From positions 124,001-188,000 of the forward strand of contig JAWPMT010000004.1 in the NCBI GenBank assembly GCA_033344775.1: a DNA stretch of 64,000 bases, read 5' to 3'. Source of the DNA: Cytophagales bacterium. Its GTDB lineage: Bacteria > Bacteroidota > Bacteroidia > Cytophagales > Cyclobacteriaceae. Shown here one piece after another: positions 27,410 to 35,701 of this stretch. The translations under genes and the position numbers were made by a program. Below the pieces are notes generated by a model. The model worked only from the letters and a program-made list of their open reading frames with translations, was not told where the DNA came from and did not search any database. Within the stretch, counting starts at the first letter, position 1; the number at the start of each line of letters is the position of its first letter.

Positions 27410-27472
27410 AATTGTTGATCAATTATTAATTGTTGATGCAAATTTCAATACATAAACACGACACTCACAAAG
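27410..27472 (-). promoter_or_regulatory. Candidate promoter with direct repeats upstream of the exported protein gene
   Basis: On the minus strand GAAATTTG (27439-27446) resembles the Bacteroidota -7 element TAnnTTTG, with TTTG about 21 bases upstream. Between it and the start codon the ten-base AATTGTTGAT (plus-strand spelling) occurs at 27410-27419 and 27428-27437, two tandem copies 18 bases apart that could be a regulator site or an mRNA leader feature. Confidence 0.3.
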
Positions 27473-27660
27473 AAAAGATCATTTTAATATGAAATAATTA
27501 ACGATATATCTATATTTTTATATTTCATTCAATTTTAAACTAAATACTATTCCATATTCGCAATAAAGACCTATGGAAAACGTTTACCATTTTCATGTTT
27601 GCAACCGATTCCGATTCCTTCTCATTCTGCCAATAAATACCAGTAATAATTACATATTAT

Positions 27661-27783
27661 CTAAGAAAAGTGCAGTGTAACCTCCTGGCATTGCAAATCT
27701 TTCATTGCCTTTTTCAACCGCTCTAAATCTTCATTGTTTAGTGGTTGATTTCCCTCAACCTGATTGGTAGAATGGCTCCCCAT
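27661..27783 (-). CDS. Possible 40-residue small protein
   Basis: A short ORF in an otherwise empty 595-base gap. It reads MGSHSTNQVEGNQPLNNEDL and continues with an amphipathic helix ERLKKAMKDLQCQEVTLHFS. An in-frame stop lies ten codons upstream. No family is recognised, and it may be a remnant of a longer gene. The flanking sequence 27473-27660 is AT-rich without further features. Confidence 0.25.
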   Translation of the reverse strand: MGSHSTNQVEGNQPLNNEDLERLKKAMKDLQCQEVTLHFS

Positions 27784-27833
27784 TTCGCCTCGATTTTGGG
27801 TAACACCGACTCAACGATTTAGTAATTTGTAGT

Positions 27834-27968
27834 CCAATATCGTTTAGTTAAGAGAAGAATATCGTCATTGCGAAGAATGAAGCAATCTCAAATACACTTT
27901 TAGAGCACAAACATGAAACAGACTGCTTCGCATGCTCGCAGTGACGAGCCTTAACTAAACGACATTGG
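27834..27968. repeat. Palindromic interspersed repeat with 19-base terminal arms
   Basis: Outer arms at 27834-27852 and 27950-27968 are inverted copies with one mismatch; the inner 12 bases CGTTTAGTTAAG / CTTAACTAAACG are perfect. Inside, TCGTCATTGCGAAGAATGAAG and the facing segment near 27922-27948 are also imperfect inverted copies. The core CGTCATTGCGA...GAAGCAATCTC is a common dispersed repeat type in Bacteroidota. It sits between two genes on the minus strand and carries no ORF. Confidence 0.75.
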
Positions 27969-28004
27969 TTTGTAGCCCATTGAATGACCACTTTGCAGTA
28001 CTGA

Positions 28005-29198
28005 TCAGGACTCATCATCCCCTAATGGCAATATCACACGGAAAATTGTTTCCTTTTCCATGCTGTCAAACATCAACTTTCCGCCATGTTCTTCTACAAT
28101 TTTGTAGCTCACTGCCAGGCCTAGCCCCTTGCCCGAACCTGTTGCCTTGGTGGAAAAGAAAGGATCAAACACCTGCTTTTGAATTTCGGGTGGAATTCCG
28201 GCCCCATTGTCCTTGAAGCTGATTTCCAACCAGTATTCGTCCCATTCGGTGCGTATTTCTATTATGCCCTTCCTTTCTGGTGGGATAAATGAAGAAGCAT
28301 TGGTCAGCAGATTCAAAAAAACCTGATTGATCTTCCTTGGAATACAGCGCACCATATCAAAAGAATGGTCGTAGTTTTTGGTCACCTTAACAGACGTTTC
28401 CATTTGAGGCATTAATAGTTCGACAACCTGATTCAGGTTATCATGGATATTCACCCACTTGCGCTCCGAGCTCCCAAAATTGTTGAACACTTGCAATTCC
28501 CGAACAACTTCCTGAATTCTTTTTGCACCTTGTTCGATCACTGCTATCACCTGATCAAATTTCTCACGGTTGCCCAAAGCCGTTTGTTCCGTATTTAGCT
28601 CCTGGTCCATTGTGTCCTGTAGGACCACCATGCCATTGAGTATGTAATTCAAGGGATTATTGATTTCATGTGCCATACCTGTAGCCAGTTGACCCACAGA
28701 AGCCATTTTCTCCTGATAGAGTACCTCCAACTGCATTTCCTGCAATTTTCGGTTGGTTTCCCTTTGTTGTTCGTACGCCTCCTCTAGCTTGGTATAGGCC
28801 ACTTTCAATTGCCCAGATAGCGCCAGTGCTTCATTACGTTCATACCGTAATCCAACCACTTTGTTATACACGTCTTCCAGATCGTATACCGTCAGTACAT
28901 AGGCACGATTCCCCTGAAAGCTGGTCACCTGAACGGAAAAGTCATAGATGGAGTGACGCCCACAAAAACCAGTCTCTATACAATCCCATTTAAAGGGATC
29001 TTCTTCCTCCAACGTTTCGAAATAAGGTTGCATCCCCACAAACACTTCCTCTTCGAATAATTGAAATTTATCCTTGGCCACTGTGAAAAGTCGGTTGTTC
29101 GACTCCAGCACATGCCCTTCCCAATCCAATAACATCAGTTGATACTTTAGATCAACAAAATCCTCCATGTTCGTGGACAAGCCTGAGAATTCCTTCAT
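28005..29198 (-). CDS. Sensor histidine kinase (orphan)
   Basis: A 397-residue soluble kinase with no transmembrane segment. Residues 15-115 look like a PAS-type sensor (YQLMLLDWEGHVLESNNRLF...), residues 120-160 form a coiled coil, and the HisKA domain carries the phospho-acceptor His177 in GQLATGMAHEINNPLNYI. The HATPase domain follows, with N box FLNLLTNAS, G1 box DNGAGIPPEIQKQVFDPFFSTK and GSGKGLGLAVSYKIVEEHGG. This is the pattern of cytoplasmic kinases in phosphorelays or with chemoreceptor-like partners. No response regulator is adjacent on the same transcript, so it is an orphan kinase. Confidence 0.93.
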   Translation of the reverse strand: MKEFSGLSTNMEDFVDLKYQLMLLDWEGHVLESNNRLFTVAKDKFQLFEEEVFVGMQPYFETLEEEDPFKWDCIETGFCGRHSIYDFSVQVTSFQGNRAYVLTVYDLEDVYNKVVGLRYERNEALALSGQLKVAYTKLEEAYEQQRETNRKLQEMQLEVLYQEKMASVGQLATGMAHEINNPLNYILNGMVVLQDTMDQELNTEQTALGNREKFDQVIAVIEQGAKRIQEVVRELQVFNNFGSSERKWVNIHDNLNQVVELLMPQMETSVKVTKNYDHSFDMVRCIPRKINQVFLNLLTNASSFIPPERKGIIEIRTEWDEYWLEISFKDNGAGIPPEIQKQVFDPFFSTKATGSGKGLGLAVSYKIVEEHGGKLMFDSMEKETIFRVILPLGDDES

Positions 29199-29416
29199 GA
29201 TACAACACTACTTCATAGCAGGTTAAGCTACCAATGTATTCGATCAACCAGTAGAAACACAAGACAGATGTTCCAAAACTAAAGTTGGTGCATCAGCTCT
29301 TCTATCAGCTCGTATACTAGAAGTTGTGGCTCAGAACTCCGGATGATGCCTTTGACCTATGTACCTGCTTCCAATCTTAAAATGCTATTAGTATCTTCCC
29401 TATACAATTCACCGCC

Positions 29417-29917
29417 ATGAATAGACTTAAACAAATTCTGCTCGGAATTGCAGTAACGTTCCCTATCTATCTTTCGGCTCAACCACAACTCACCGCTGTT
29501 GTCCCCTGGGAGATTCCCCAAGGCATTTTCTTTGGCATGCCTTTGGACAATTTCCAAAAAGCAGTGGAGCTCGGTCTTATGACCAAAGACACTTCCGATG
29601 TGTACCGGTGGACGTACTTCCATGAGCATCCTACGGACAGTATAGAAGGCATCATGTATTTCATCGACAATCAGCTGGACCATCAGCCTCTTTATGAAAT
29701 CGCAATCGCCTATGGTAGCCAGGAAGTAGCTCGAAATAAGGCTTTGACCCTATTTGGCGAACCAAATTTCCTCAACAAACAGACGGGAGAAACCAACGAG
29801 TGGCGTTTCGCTAACCCAGGTTTTCCTGATATCTGGGTTTGGATCGTTAAAGGCAATCTGGTCATCATCGCTAACATCCCCGGCACTGAATGGGGCATTG
29901 ATTGGTATTTGTATTGA
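29417..29917 (+). CDS. Exported protein of unknown function
   Basis: A 166-residue secreted protein with signal peptide residues 1-21 (GIAVTFPIYLSAQP). The mature part includes IPQGIFFGMPLDNFQKAVEL, EIAIAYGSQEVARNKALTLFGEPNF and WRFANPGFPDIWVWIVKGNLVIIANIPGTEWG. The G-M-x-x-x-x-F...ALTLFGEPN pattern resembles small lipocalin-like or SmpA/BamE-like folds, but I cannot assign a family. It is monocistronic, with convergent neighbours. Confidence 0.7.
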   Translation: MNRLKQILLGIAVTFPIYLSAQPQLTAVVPWEIPQGIFFGMPLDNFQKAVELGLMTKDTSDVYRWTYFHEHPTDSIEGIMYFIDNQLDHQPLYEIAIAYGSQEVARNKALTLFGEPNFLNKQTGETNEWRFANPGFPDIWVWIVKGNLVIIANIPGTEWGIDWYLY

Positions 29918-29924
29918 AATCCTC

Positions 29925-30112
29925 CCCTCTTGAGAGAGGTCCAATGCTCTTAAGTTACGGTCACTCCGCTTCCGCGGACGGCCAGGGGAGTCTTTGCTAA
30001 AAATGTTATGTTGATTACCGATTTCCAAAGATTCCATTTCTGGAATGACTTCTGTAAATTAAAATTTCAACCTTAACTTAAGAGCATTGTTAAGGGAGGT
30101 CAGGGGAATTTT
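29925..30112. repeat. Inverted-repeat element between convergent genes
   Basis: A perfect 16-base inverted repeat, CAATGCTCTTAAGTTA at 29942-29957 and its complement at 30074-30089, is separated by 116 bases. Outer flanks CCTCCCCTCTTGAGAGAGGT and AAGGGAGGTCAGGGGAA also correspond loosely. No ORF lies inside. It could act as a two-way terminator between the convergent genes or be a MITE-like remnant. Confidence 0.65.
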
Positions 30113-30128
30113 ATATCACCTCCAACTT

Positions 30129-30875
30129 CTAACTCCCCATATAATACCGCATTAGTTCATCTTTCTGCGCAGGAGATACTGGCAATTCCATACCATTCGC
30201 CATGGTCACATCTCCACCTCTTCCTTTTCTGTATTTACGCACATGATGCAAATTGATCAGATAAGACTTGTGAATGCGTAAAAAATCAAGTGGCTCGAGT
30301 ACTTCCTGATAGTACTTCAACGTACGACAAATCAGCACCTCACGACCTGATTCCAAATAAAACCTTGTAAAATTCTCCTCCGCCTGACAAAAGACAATTT
30401 CCTCCGCTTCTACCACTTCAAACCCATTAATGATCGGTAGGACAACTTTCGTTTTCTGCTTCTGCGTTGTTTTGATGTTGGCCAGAAGTACTTGTGTACT
30501 ATCGGGATAAGTATCTGCTTCTTCGGTCACCCGCTTTACTGCTTCAATAAGCTCATCAATATCTACCGGTTTCAGGATGTAATGCGCTGCACTATACTGG
30601 ATCGCCCGCAAGGCATAGTGACTGAAGGCGGTCACAAATACCACCTTAAAACCCACAGTTTCCATGGACTCCAGCAAATCAAAGCCATTACCGTACGGCA
30701 TTTCAACATCCAGAAATACCAGATCAGGCACATGCGTTTCTATCTGAACTTTGGCTTCAGCAATGTTTGCCGCTTCTCCCAGCACTTTTACCTGAGGGCA
30801 ATACGCTTGCAAGAAATTTCTCAGGGTCGTTCTGCTCGCCTGTTCATCGTCTACGATCAGCGTTTTTAGCATCAT
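30129..30875 (-). CDS. LytTR-family response regulator
   Basis: A 248-residue cytoplasmic regulator. The receiver domain spans residues 1-120, with phospho-acceptor Asp56 (DLVFLDVEMP), acidic pair Asp9-Asp10 and the conserved Lys in YILKPVD near 105. The LytTR DNA-binding domain spans about 140-245 (INGFEVVEAEEIVFCQAEENFTRFYLESGREVLICRTLKYYQEVLEPLDFLRIHKSYLIN...). It overlaps the upstream kinase gene in an ATGA, so the two form a two-component pair. Targets are unknown; autoregulation is possible. Confidence 0.95.
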   Translation of the reverse strand: MMLKTLIVDDEQASRTTLRNFLQAYCPQVKVLGEAANIAEAKVQIETHVPDLVFLDVEMPYGNGFDLLESMETVGFKVVFVTAFSHYALRAIQYSAAHYILKPVDIDELIEAVKRVTEEADTYPDSTQVLLANIKTTQKQKTKVVLPIINGFEVVEAEEIVFCQAEENFTRFYLESGREVLICRTLKYYQEVLEPLDFLRIHKSYLINLHHVRKYRKGRGGDVTMANGMELPVSPAQKDELMRYYMGS

Positions 30876-32818
30876 GTAAGCAATTTCTTTGGTAAATGGA
30901 TCGTCACTTCCGTCCCTTCTTCCAGGTCTTTTACCAGCACCCGAATGTCGCTACCATAAGTAGCATTCAGCAGATCGATCCGTTCCTGCGTATTTTTCAT
31001 TCCTGTCGAGGTATTTTTCTTTTGATTCGTTGTTTTTAGTGCTCGTGACCGTGCTCTTCCAATGCCATCGTCTTTGATAGTAATCGTCAGTTCCTCTTTG
31101 CCATGCACCATTTCAACGTACAAATGGCCCTTTTCTTCCTTGTACCTAAGACCATGCCAGATGGCATTTTCAATGTATGGTTGGGCCAACATCGGTGGTA
31201 GCTGCAAGTCTTGCGAATCCAGTCCATCATCAATCTGCAATTCATATTGAAACTGATCCTGAAATCGGTAATGCTCCAGCTTCAGATAAAGTTTCAACAC
31301 CTCCAACTCTTCCTCCAGAGGGATAAATTCCTTCTGGGAGTTTTCCATCACAATGCGCATCAATCTAGAAAAGTCCGACAGGTAGCGATTGGCCTCACGA
31401 ACATCATTCATAGAAATAAAACTGTTAACGGAATTGAGCGCATTGAATATAAAATGCGGATTCATCTGGCTCCTGAGTGACTTCAATGCTAGCAATTGAT
31501 TCGATAAGTTCTTCTTTCGATTGGAACGATACAACAGCAATGAAATCCCCAGTATCGTCAACAGTGACAAGCTGAGCCCATAGATAGATCGCCGCTGAAA
31601 CGACAAGGATTCTGCCTGAAAAGTACGTTCTTGCTCCAGAATGGCTATTTCATTCTCGTACAATTGCCGGTCCTTTTCAAGAGAATTGATGGTCTGTTGC
31701 CTTTCAAACAAATCACGCTGAACCTGCGCGCTCAAGGCAATTTCTCTTTCCTTGTTCTGATAGAGCTTATCCACCAATTGGGTATAGCTACGATAATTAT
31801 CCAACGCCCGATTATAATCTCCGGAAGCAGCATACACATCTGACAATGATTTTCTAGCCGCGATGTTGGTCTCAAGGTTTCCCTCTTCTTCGGACAATTC
31901 CACGCTTTCCTGCAAATAAGGAATGGCCTCTTCGGCCTGATCCAAATCCAGGTAGATCGACGCAATGTCAAGATCGAGGGTATTTTGTCTCGCTCTGTTA
32001 TTAGTGGCGATACTTCGGGCACGGCGGCTTTGCTTGAAGGATAATTCTGCTTCCGGGTCGTTTTGATTCTGATAGACACGACCAATGGAATTGGTAATAT
32101 CTTCGCTACGCTGTTCCAAATTAAGTGAATCCGACAATTCCAGGGCATTCTGGTAATTGAACAACGAGGAGTCCAATTGAATGGCTTGTTCTCTGGCCCT
32201 ACCTAGAGCCAGCTCCAATTCCAATTGCAATTCCGCATCCTCAATATTATCCAGCCATGCTTGCGCCTTATCCAGGAATTCAAATGCTCCTGCTACCGCT
32301 CCGGAATCGATCAGGACATTAGCAGACAGTAGTAAACCATTGATTTTTGATTTAGGGTCATTCATTCCCGACACATACTCATTGGCATACCGCATCGCCT
32401 CTCCGTATTGCTGATTGGCATATAGTGCACTGGCATAGTCGAACCGTACATTCCCTGACAACCCAGTCCTTCGCTTAAGACTACCTAGAGACAACTTCGA
32501 GCCCTGATTGGCTTCCACCGCTTTGCGGTAGTTGTTCACTGCCAATTGGTACTGACCAAGGTTATAATTGATTTTTCCCGCCAATTCATACACACGTATT
32601 TGAGAAGATTGATCCAGCAGTCTGGAGTTACGACGAACCAATGCATCCAACATATCCAGCGCTCTGATCGGATCACTATCCGCCAATTTTTCTATTTCCT
32701 GAAAATCAAAAGATCGTCCCTTCCTGACCTGAGCATAGTCTGCTTCTTTTTTCTGCGCCACTGAAAAGGGTCCGACCAGAAAAGCCATCAATAGCAATAT
32801 GAGCGTATGCGCTTTCAT
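30872..32818 (-). CDS. LytS/YehU-type sensor kinase with TPR periplasmic sensor
   Basis: A 648-residue protein. After a signal peptide (to about residue 21, ending VAQ) come TPR-like repeats at about 40-350 (for example YELAGKINYNLGQYQLAVNNYRKAVE, SDVYAASGDYNRALDNYRSY), a coiled coil at 355-408 and one transmembrane helix at 411-430. Then follows the His_kinase domain with His455 in RSQMNPHFIFNALNSV. The GHKL ATPase part has DDGIGRARSRALKT and NTQERIDLLNATYG. It is the histidine kinase of the LytTR system encoded at 30129. The stimulus is unknown, and TPRs suggest a protein ligand. Confidence 0.93.
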   Translation of the reverse strand: MKAHTLILLLMAFLVGPFSVAQKKEADYAQVRKGRSFDFQEIEKLADSDPIRALDMLDALVRRNSRLLDQSSQIRVYELAGKINYNLGQYQLAVNNYRKAVEANQGSKLSLGSLKRRTGLSGNVRFDYASALYANQQYGEAMRYANEYVSGMNDPKSKINGLLLSANVLIDSGAVAGAFEFLDKAQAWLDNIEDAELQLELELALGRAREQAIQLDSSLFNYQNALELSDSLNLEQRSEDITNSIGRVYQNQNDPEAELSFKQSRRARSIATNNRARQNTLDLDIASIYLDLDQAEEAIPYLQESVELSEEEGNLETNIAARKSLSDVYAASGDYNRALDNYRSYTQLVDKLYQNKEREIALSAQVQRDLFERQQTINSLEKDRQLYENEIAILEQERTFQAESLSFQRRSIYGLSLSLLTILGISLLLYRSNRKKNLSNQLLALKSLRSQMNPHFIFNALNSVNSFISMNDVREANRYLSDFSRLMRIVMENSQKEFIPLEEELEVLKLYLKLEHYRFQDQFQYELQIDDGLDSQDLQLPPMLAQPYIENAIWHGLRYKEEKGHLYVEMVHGKEELTITIKDDGIGRARSRALKTTNQKKNTSTGMKNTQERIDLLNATYGSDIRVLVKDLEEGTEVTIHLPKKLLT

Positions 32819-32944
32819 TGTAACGCTAAGTTAAATCGTCTCGATGAGGTCAGGGTGTCGTTTCAAGGAGTCAAGTGACCTGTTCATCAAGTGGTGCGAT
32901 CCAACAGCTACCCTAGATACGTCTATAATACTAAAAAAGATATC

Positions 32945-34111
32945 ATGAACACCTCAACTCCCCATAAGTACCTGAAAGTGATAGGCATATTGGCCATCAT
33001 GTGCATCTTTCAACCGCTGGCTTCACATGCAACGCGCTCCAATTCAGCTCCCAAAACCAATGAACACATACAAAAACGGATCTACCTCGCATTATTACTC
33101 GATACGAGCAATAGCATGGATGGCTTAATTGATCAGGCCAAATCGCAGTTATGGAACATTGTTGATGAACTCGCCAATGCAGAACATGGAGGGACTGAAG
33201 CCGAACTAAATATTTCGCTCTATGAATACGGCAATGATAACCTTAGCGTGCGCAGCGGCTATGTGCGTCAGATCACAAAATTTACGACAGACCTTGATGA
33301 TATATCTGCCCAACTTTTTGCACTGAAAACCAATGGTGGCTCGGAGTATTGTGGCACAGTTATCAAGCGCTCCCTGACTGATCTGGACTGGGGCAATGAT
33401 CCTGAAGACCTAAAGCTAGTATTCATCGCGGGTAATGAACCATTCGATCAGGGTAGTATCTCCTTTGAACAGCAATGCGTACTCGCGCAGCAAAGTAACA
33501 TTCAAGTCAATACCATCTTTTGTGGTCCCTACAACCAAGGCATCAGTGGACTTTGGAAAAAAGGAGCCAATCTGGGCGGTGGCAGTTACCTCAACATCGA
33601 CATGGATCAGAAAACAGTCTATGTTGCGACTCCCTACGACGCTTCCATTGACAGTCTGAATAACCTACTCAATGACACCTATATCGCCTATGGTGTTCGG
33701 GGCAGACAGAAGAAAGCACAGCAATTGCAAGAAGACAGCAACGCTGAATCTTATAGCAGCGCCAACAAAGTGCGACGAGCCATTTCCAAAAGCAAGCACG
33801 TCTACAAAAACGCTACATGGGACCTGGTGGATGCCCTGGATGAAGAGGAAGTTGACTTGTCTAGTCTGGAGGATTCCGAGCTTCCCGAAGAAATGACCGG
33901 AATGACTGTGAAAGAAAAAGAAACGTATATCCAGCATAAGAAGCAATCACGCACTGTGTACCAAAAGCAGATCCAGGAGTTAGGCTCGAAAAGATCCCGA
34001 TATATCAAAGCCTATAACGACAATCTGTCCGTGGAAAATCCCCTGGAAGTTGCCATTCTCCAGTCTGTCAAACAAGCCGCGAAAGAGAAGCAGTTTACGT
34101 TTAAAGAATGA
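32945..34111 (+). CDS. Exported von Willebrand factor A domain protein
   Basis: I start at the ATG 32945 rather than 32891, because MNTSTPHKYLKVIGILAIMC starts a proper signal peptide, cleaved near SHAT. The mature protein begins with a VWA domain at about 45-230: the MIDAS motif is Asp53-Thr-Ser55-Asn-Ser57 (LLLDTSNSM). A helical, highly charged C-terminal region (about 255-388, rich in Glu/Lys/Arg, EEMTGMTVKEKETYIQHKKQ) is a probable coiled coil. The gene is divergent from the sensor-kinase operon, sharing a 126-base gap. Function unknown; metal-dependent protein binding is typical of the domain. Confidence 0.85.
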   Translation: MNTSTPHKYLKVIGILAIMCIFQPLASHATRSNSAPKTNEHIQKRIYLALLLDTSNSMDGLIDQAKSQLWNIVDELANAEHGGTEAELNISLYEYGNDNLSVRSGYVRQITKFTTDLDDISAQLFALKTNGGSEYCGTVIKRSLTDLDWGNDPEDLKLVFIAGNEPFDQGSISFEQQCVLAQQSNIQVNTIFCGPYNQGISGLWKKGANLGGGSYLNIDMDQKTVYVATPYDASIDSLNNLLNDTYIAYGVRGRQKKAQQLQEDSNAESYSSANKVRRAISKSKHVYKNATWDLVDALDEEEVDLSSLEDSELPEEMTGMTVKEKETYIQHKKQSRTVYQKQIQELGSKRSRYIKAYNDNLSVENPLEVAILQSVKQAAKEKQFTFKE

Positions 34112-34440
34112 CTCCATAAATCCCTGTTAGTGAATCCATGTCATAACAGGGTTTCAGCTTGTCATGCCGAATTTTGAGCAACCAGTTTTTTTACCGTCAT
34201 GCCGGTCGTCACAACAGAATCATATCTCTCCGCATGCGATGAATGTGACGTACCGGAATCTCAAACAAAAAAGCAGCAGCTAAACGATCTTGAGATTCCG
34301 GCAGATCAATGAATTTGTCTGATCCATCCATGTTACTCTTTGATCGCCGGAATGACGATCCATTGTTTTGTATAACTGCAATTCACACTTCATATTCGAT
34401 CATTTCTGAATCCCCTTTTAGGGCCCGGAGGAATTTTCAA
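34112..34440. repeat. Intergenic palindromic element (CGTCATTCCGG family), 34193-34358
   Basis: A perfect 12-base inverted repeat, CCGGAATCTCAA at 34253-34264 and its complement at 34290-34301, sits inside outer arms CGTCATGCCGGTCGTCA (near 34195) and CGCCGGAATGACGA (near 34345), themselves inverted. The same CGTCATTCCGG / CCGGAATCTCAA unit recurs at about 47411, 49621 and 49895. Outside the element I see nothing in this gap. Confidence 0.7.
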
Positions 34441-35022
34441 CTACCTACTCACCCTGACACGATTCGATTGTATGGAAAACTCCTGACCATCATCCATAGT
34501 GATTTCAATGGTAAACGATTGATTAAGATTACGTTCCAACGTACAGACCATTTGCATGATCACGGGATCAAACTCGAGATTACTTCCAATCATGCGATCC
34601 ATCGTAAATCGGGGCTCGAAAGAGCTACTACCAACCCTATCGGTCATAAAAAGGTCAGACAAATCCTCACCTGGCGCATAAACCGAATCCTGAGTTACCA
34701 AAATTGTACTATCCGACGTAATTGAAAATTCGATGATCTCATTGACAGAAACATGGGTATTAGCCCCCTCTACCTCATCGCCTGCCGCTTGCCAATCATC
34801 AACTGAGATAAGTAAACCGAAATTAGAAAGATCAGTCTCAAAATTTGTAGACACGGAACTTCCAAAAGTAGACCCCTGTCCATTTGTGATACCTCCTGCG
34901 ATTAGTTCCAGGCTTGTAACATTAATTGGTTGAACCACCTCTTCTGATTCTAAGCAACCCACCAATCCTGCGGAAAGCGAGATCAAAAAATAGAATAGTT
35001 TCGTCTTTATTGTTTTCATCAT
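34441..35022 (-). CDS. Lipoprotein of unknown function (paralogue of 35102-35701)
   Basis: A 193-residue lipoprotein. Signal peptide with lipobox LVGC, lipid anchor Cys23. The mature part is beta-rich with motifs shared with the next gene: SLELIAGGITNGQG, LSNFGLLISVDDWQAAGDEVEGANTHVSVNEIIEFSITSDS, VTQDSVYAPGEDLSDLFMTDR, FEPRFTMDRMIG and SIQSNRVRVSR. It is the last gene of a three-gene unit with its paralogue and an exported PEP/pyruvate-binding protein. No family name is assigned. Confidence 0.8.
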   Translation of the reverse strand: MMKTIKTKLFYFLISLSAGLVGCLESEEVVQPINVTSLELIAGGITNGQGSTFGSSVSTNFETDLSNFGLLISVDDWQAAGDEVEGANTHVSVNEIIEFSITSDSTILVTQDSVYAPGEDLSDLFMTDRVGSSSFEPRFTMDRMIGSNLEFDPVIMQMVCTLERNLNQSFTIEITMDDGQEFSIQSNRVRVSR

Positions 35023-35101
35023 TGGTATTGTTAATGAGGACTTGCTGTTTGATATATACTTTTCGTAGAAGAAATTGTGAATCTACTTAAACTACAGCCC
35101 C

Positions 35102-35701
35102 TTACCTGATTACCCTCACACCATTCGACTGCAAAAAGTATTCATCTCCATCATTCATGGTAATAGCCACAAAAAATGTCTGGTTCAGGTCTCGTTCCAG
35201 GGGGGCAACCAATTGAAAAATCATCGGATCAATCCTAAGGCTTTTCCCGATCATGTAATCAACAGAAAACCTTGGTTCAAAACGGCTCTGACCAAAAAAG
35301 CCTGTCACTCTTTCTATTCGGTCAGTCATGAACAAAGCCGACAAGTCTTCTCCCGGCAAGAAGATAGAATCCTGTGTGACCATGACGATACTATCCGAAG
35401 TGATCGAAAATTCAACAATGGTATTAACCGAGAGAAAAGTATTGGCTCCATTTATGTCCGCACCATCGTCTTCCCATTCGGTGATTTCTACTTCCAGACC
35501 AAAATCAGCAAGTGATACTTCTAAATCCGGAGCAGCAGGACTAACCCAACTAATCCGTTCCCCATTGGTAATGAAGCCTGCATGAAGCTCTAGACCTGAA
35601 ACAATAATTGATTGTAATACGTCATCGTCTTTGAAACAACTGATGAGTCCCGTCGAAAGCAAAACCATCAGATAGAATAGTATGTGTTTTGTTGTTTTCA
35701 T
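35102..35701 (-). CDS. Lipoprotein of unknown function (paralogue of 34441-35022)
   Basis: A 199-residue lipoprotein with lipobox LISC (Cys22). It aligns through its whole length with the 193-residue neighbour: SGLELHAGFITNGERISW, GANTFLSVNTIVEFSITSDS, VTQDSIFLPGEDLSALFMTDR, FEPRFSVDYMIGK, LQSNGVRVIR. A recent duplication is likely. Its start overlaps the stop of the upstream ATP-grasp gene in an ATGA, so it is translationally coupled to that protein and likely acts with it. Confidence 0.82.
   Translation of the reverse strand: MKTTKHILFYLMVLLSTGLISCFKDDDVLQSIIVSGLELHAGFITNGERISWVSPAAPDLEVSLADFGLEVEITEWEDDGADINGANTFLSVNTIVEFSITSDSIVMVTQDSIFLPGEDLSALFMTDRIERVTGFFGQSRFEPRFSVDYMIGKSLRIDPMIFQLVAPLERDLNQTFFVAITMNDGDEYFLQSNGVRVIR

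Noticed and set aside
34309-34725. 138-codon plus-strand ORF near the lipoprotein genes
   Set aside because: Overlaps the antisense lipoprotein gene and repeat sequence; no supporting pattern.
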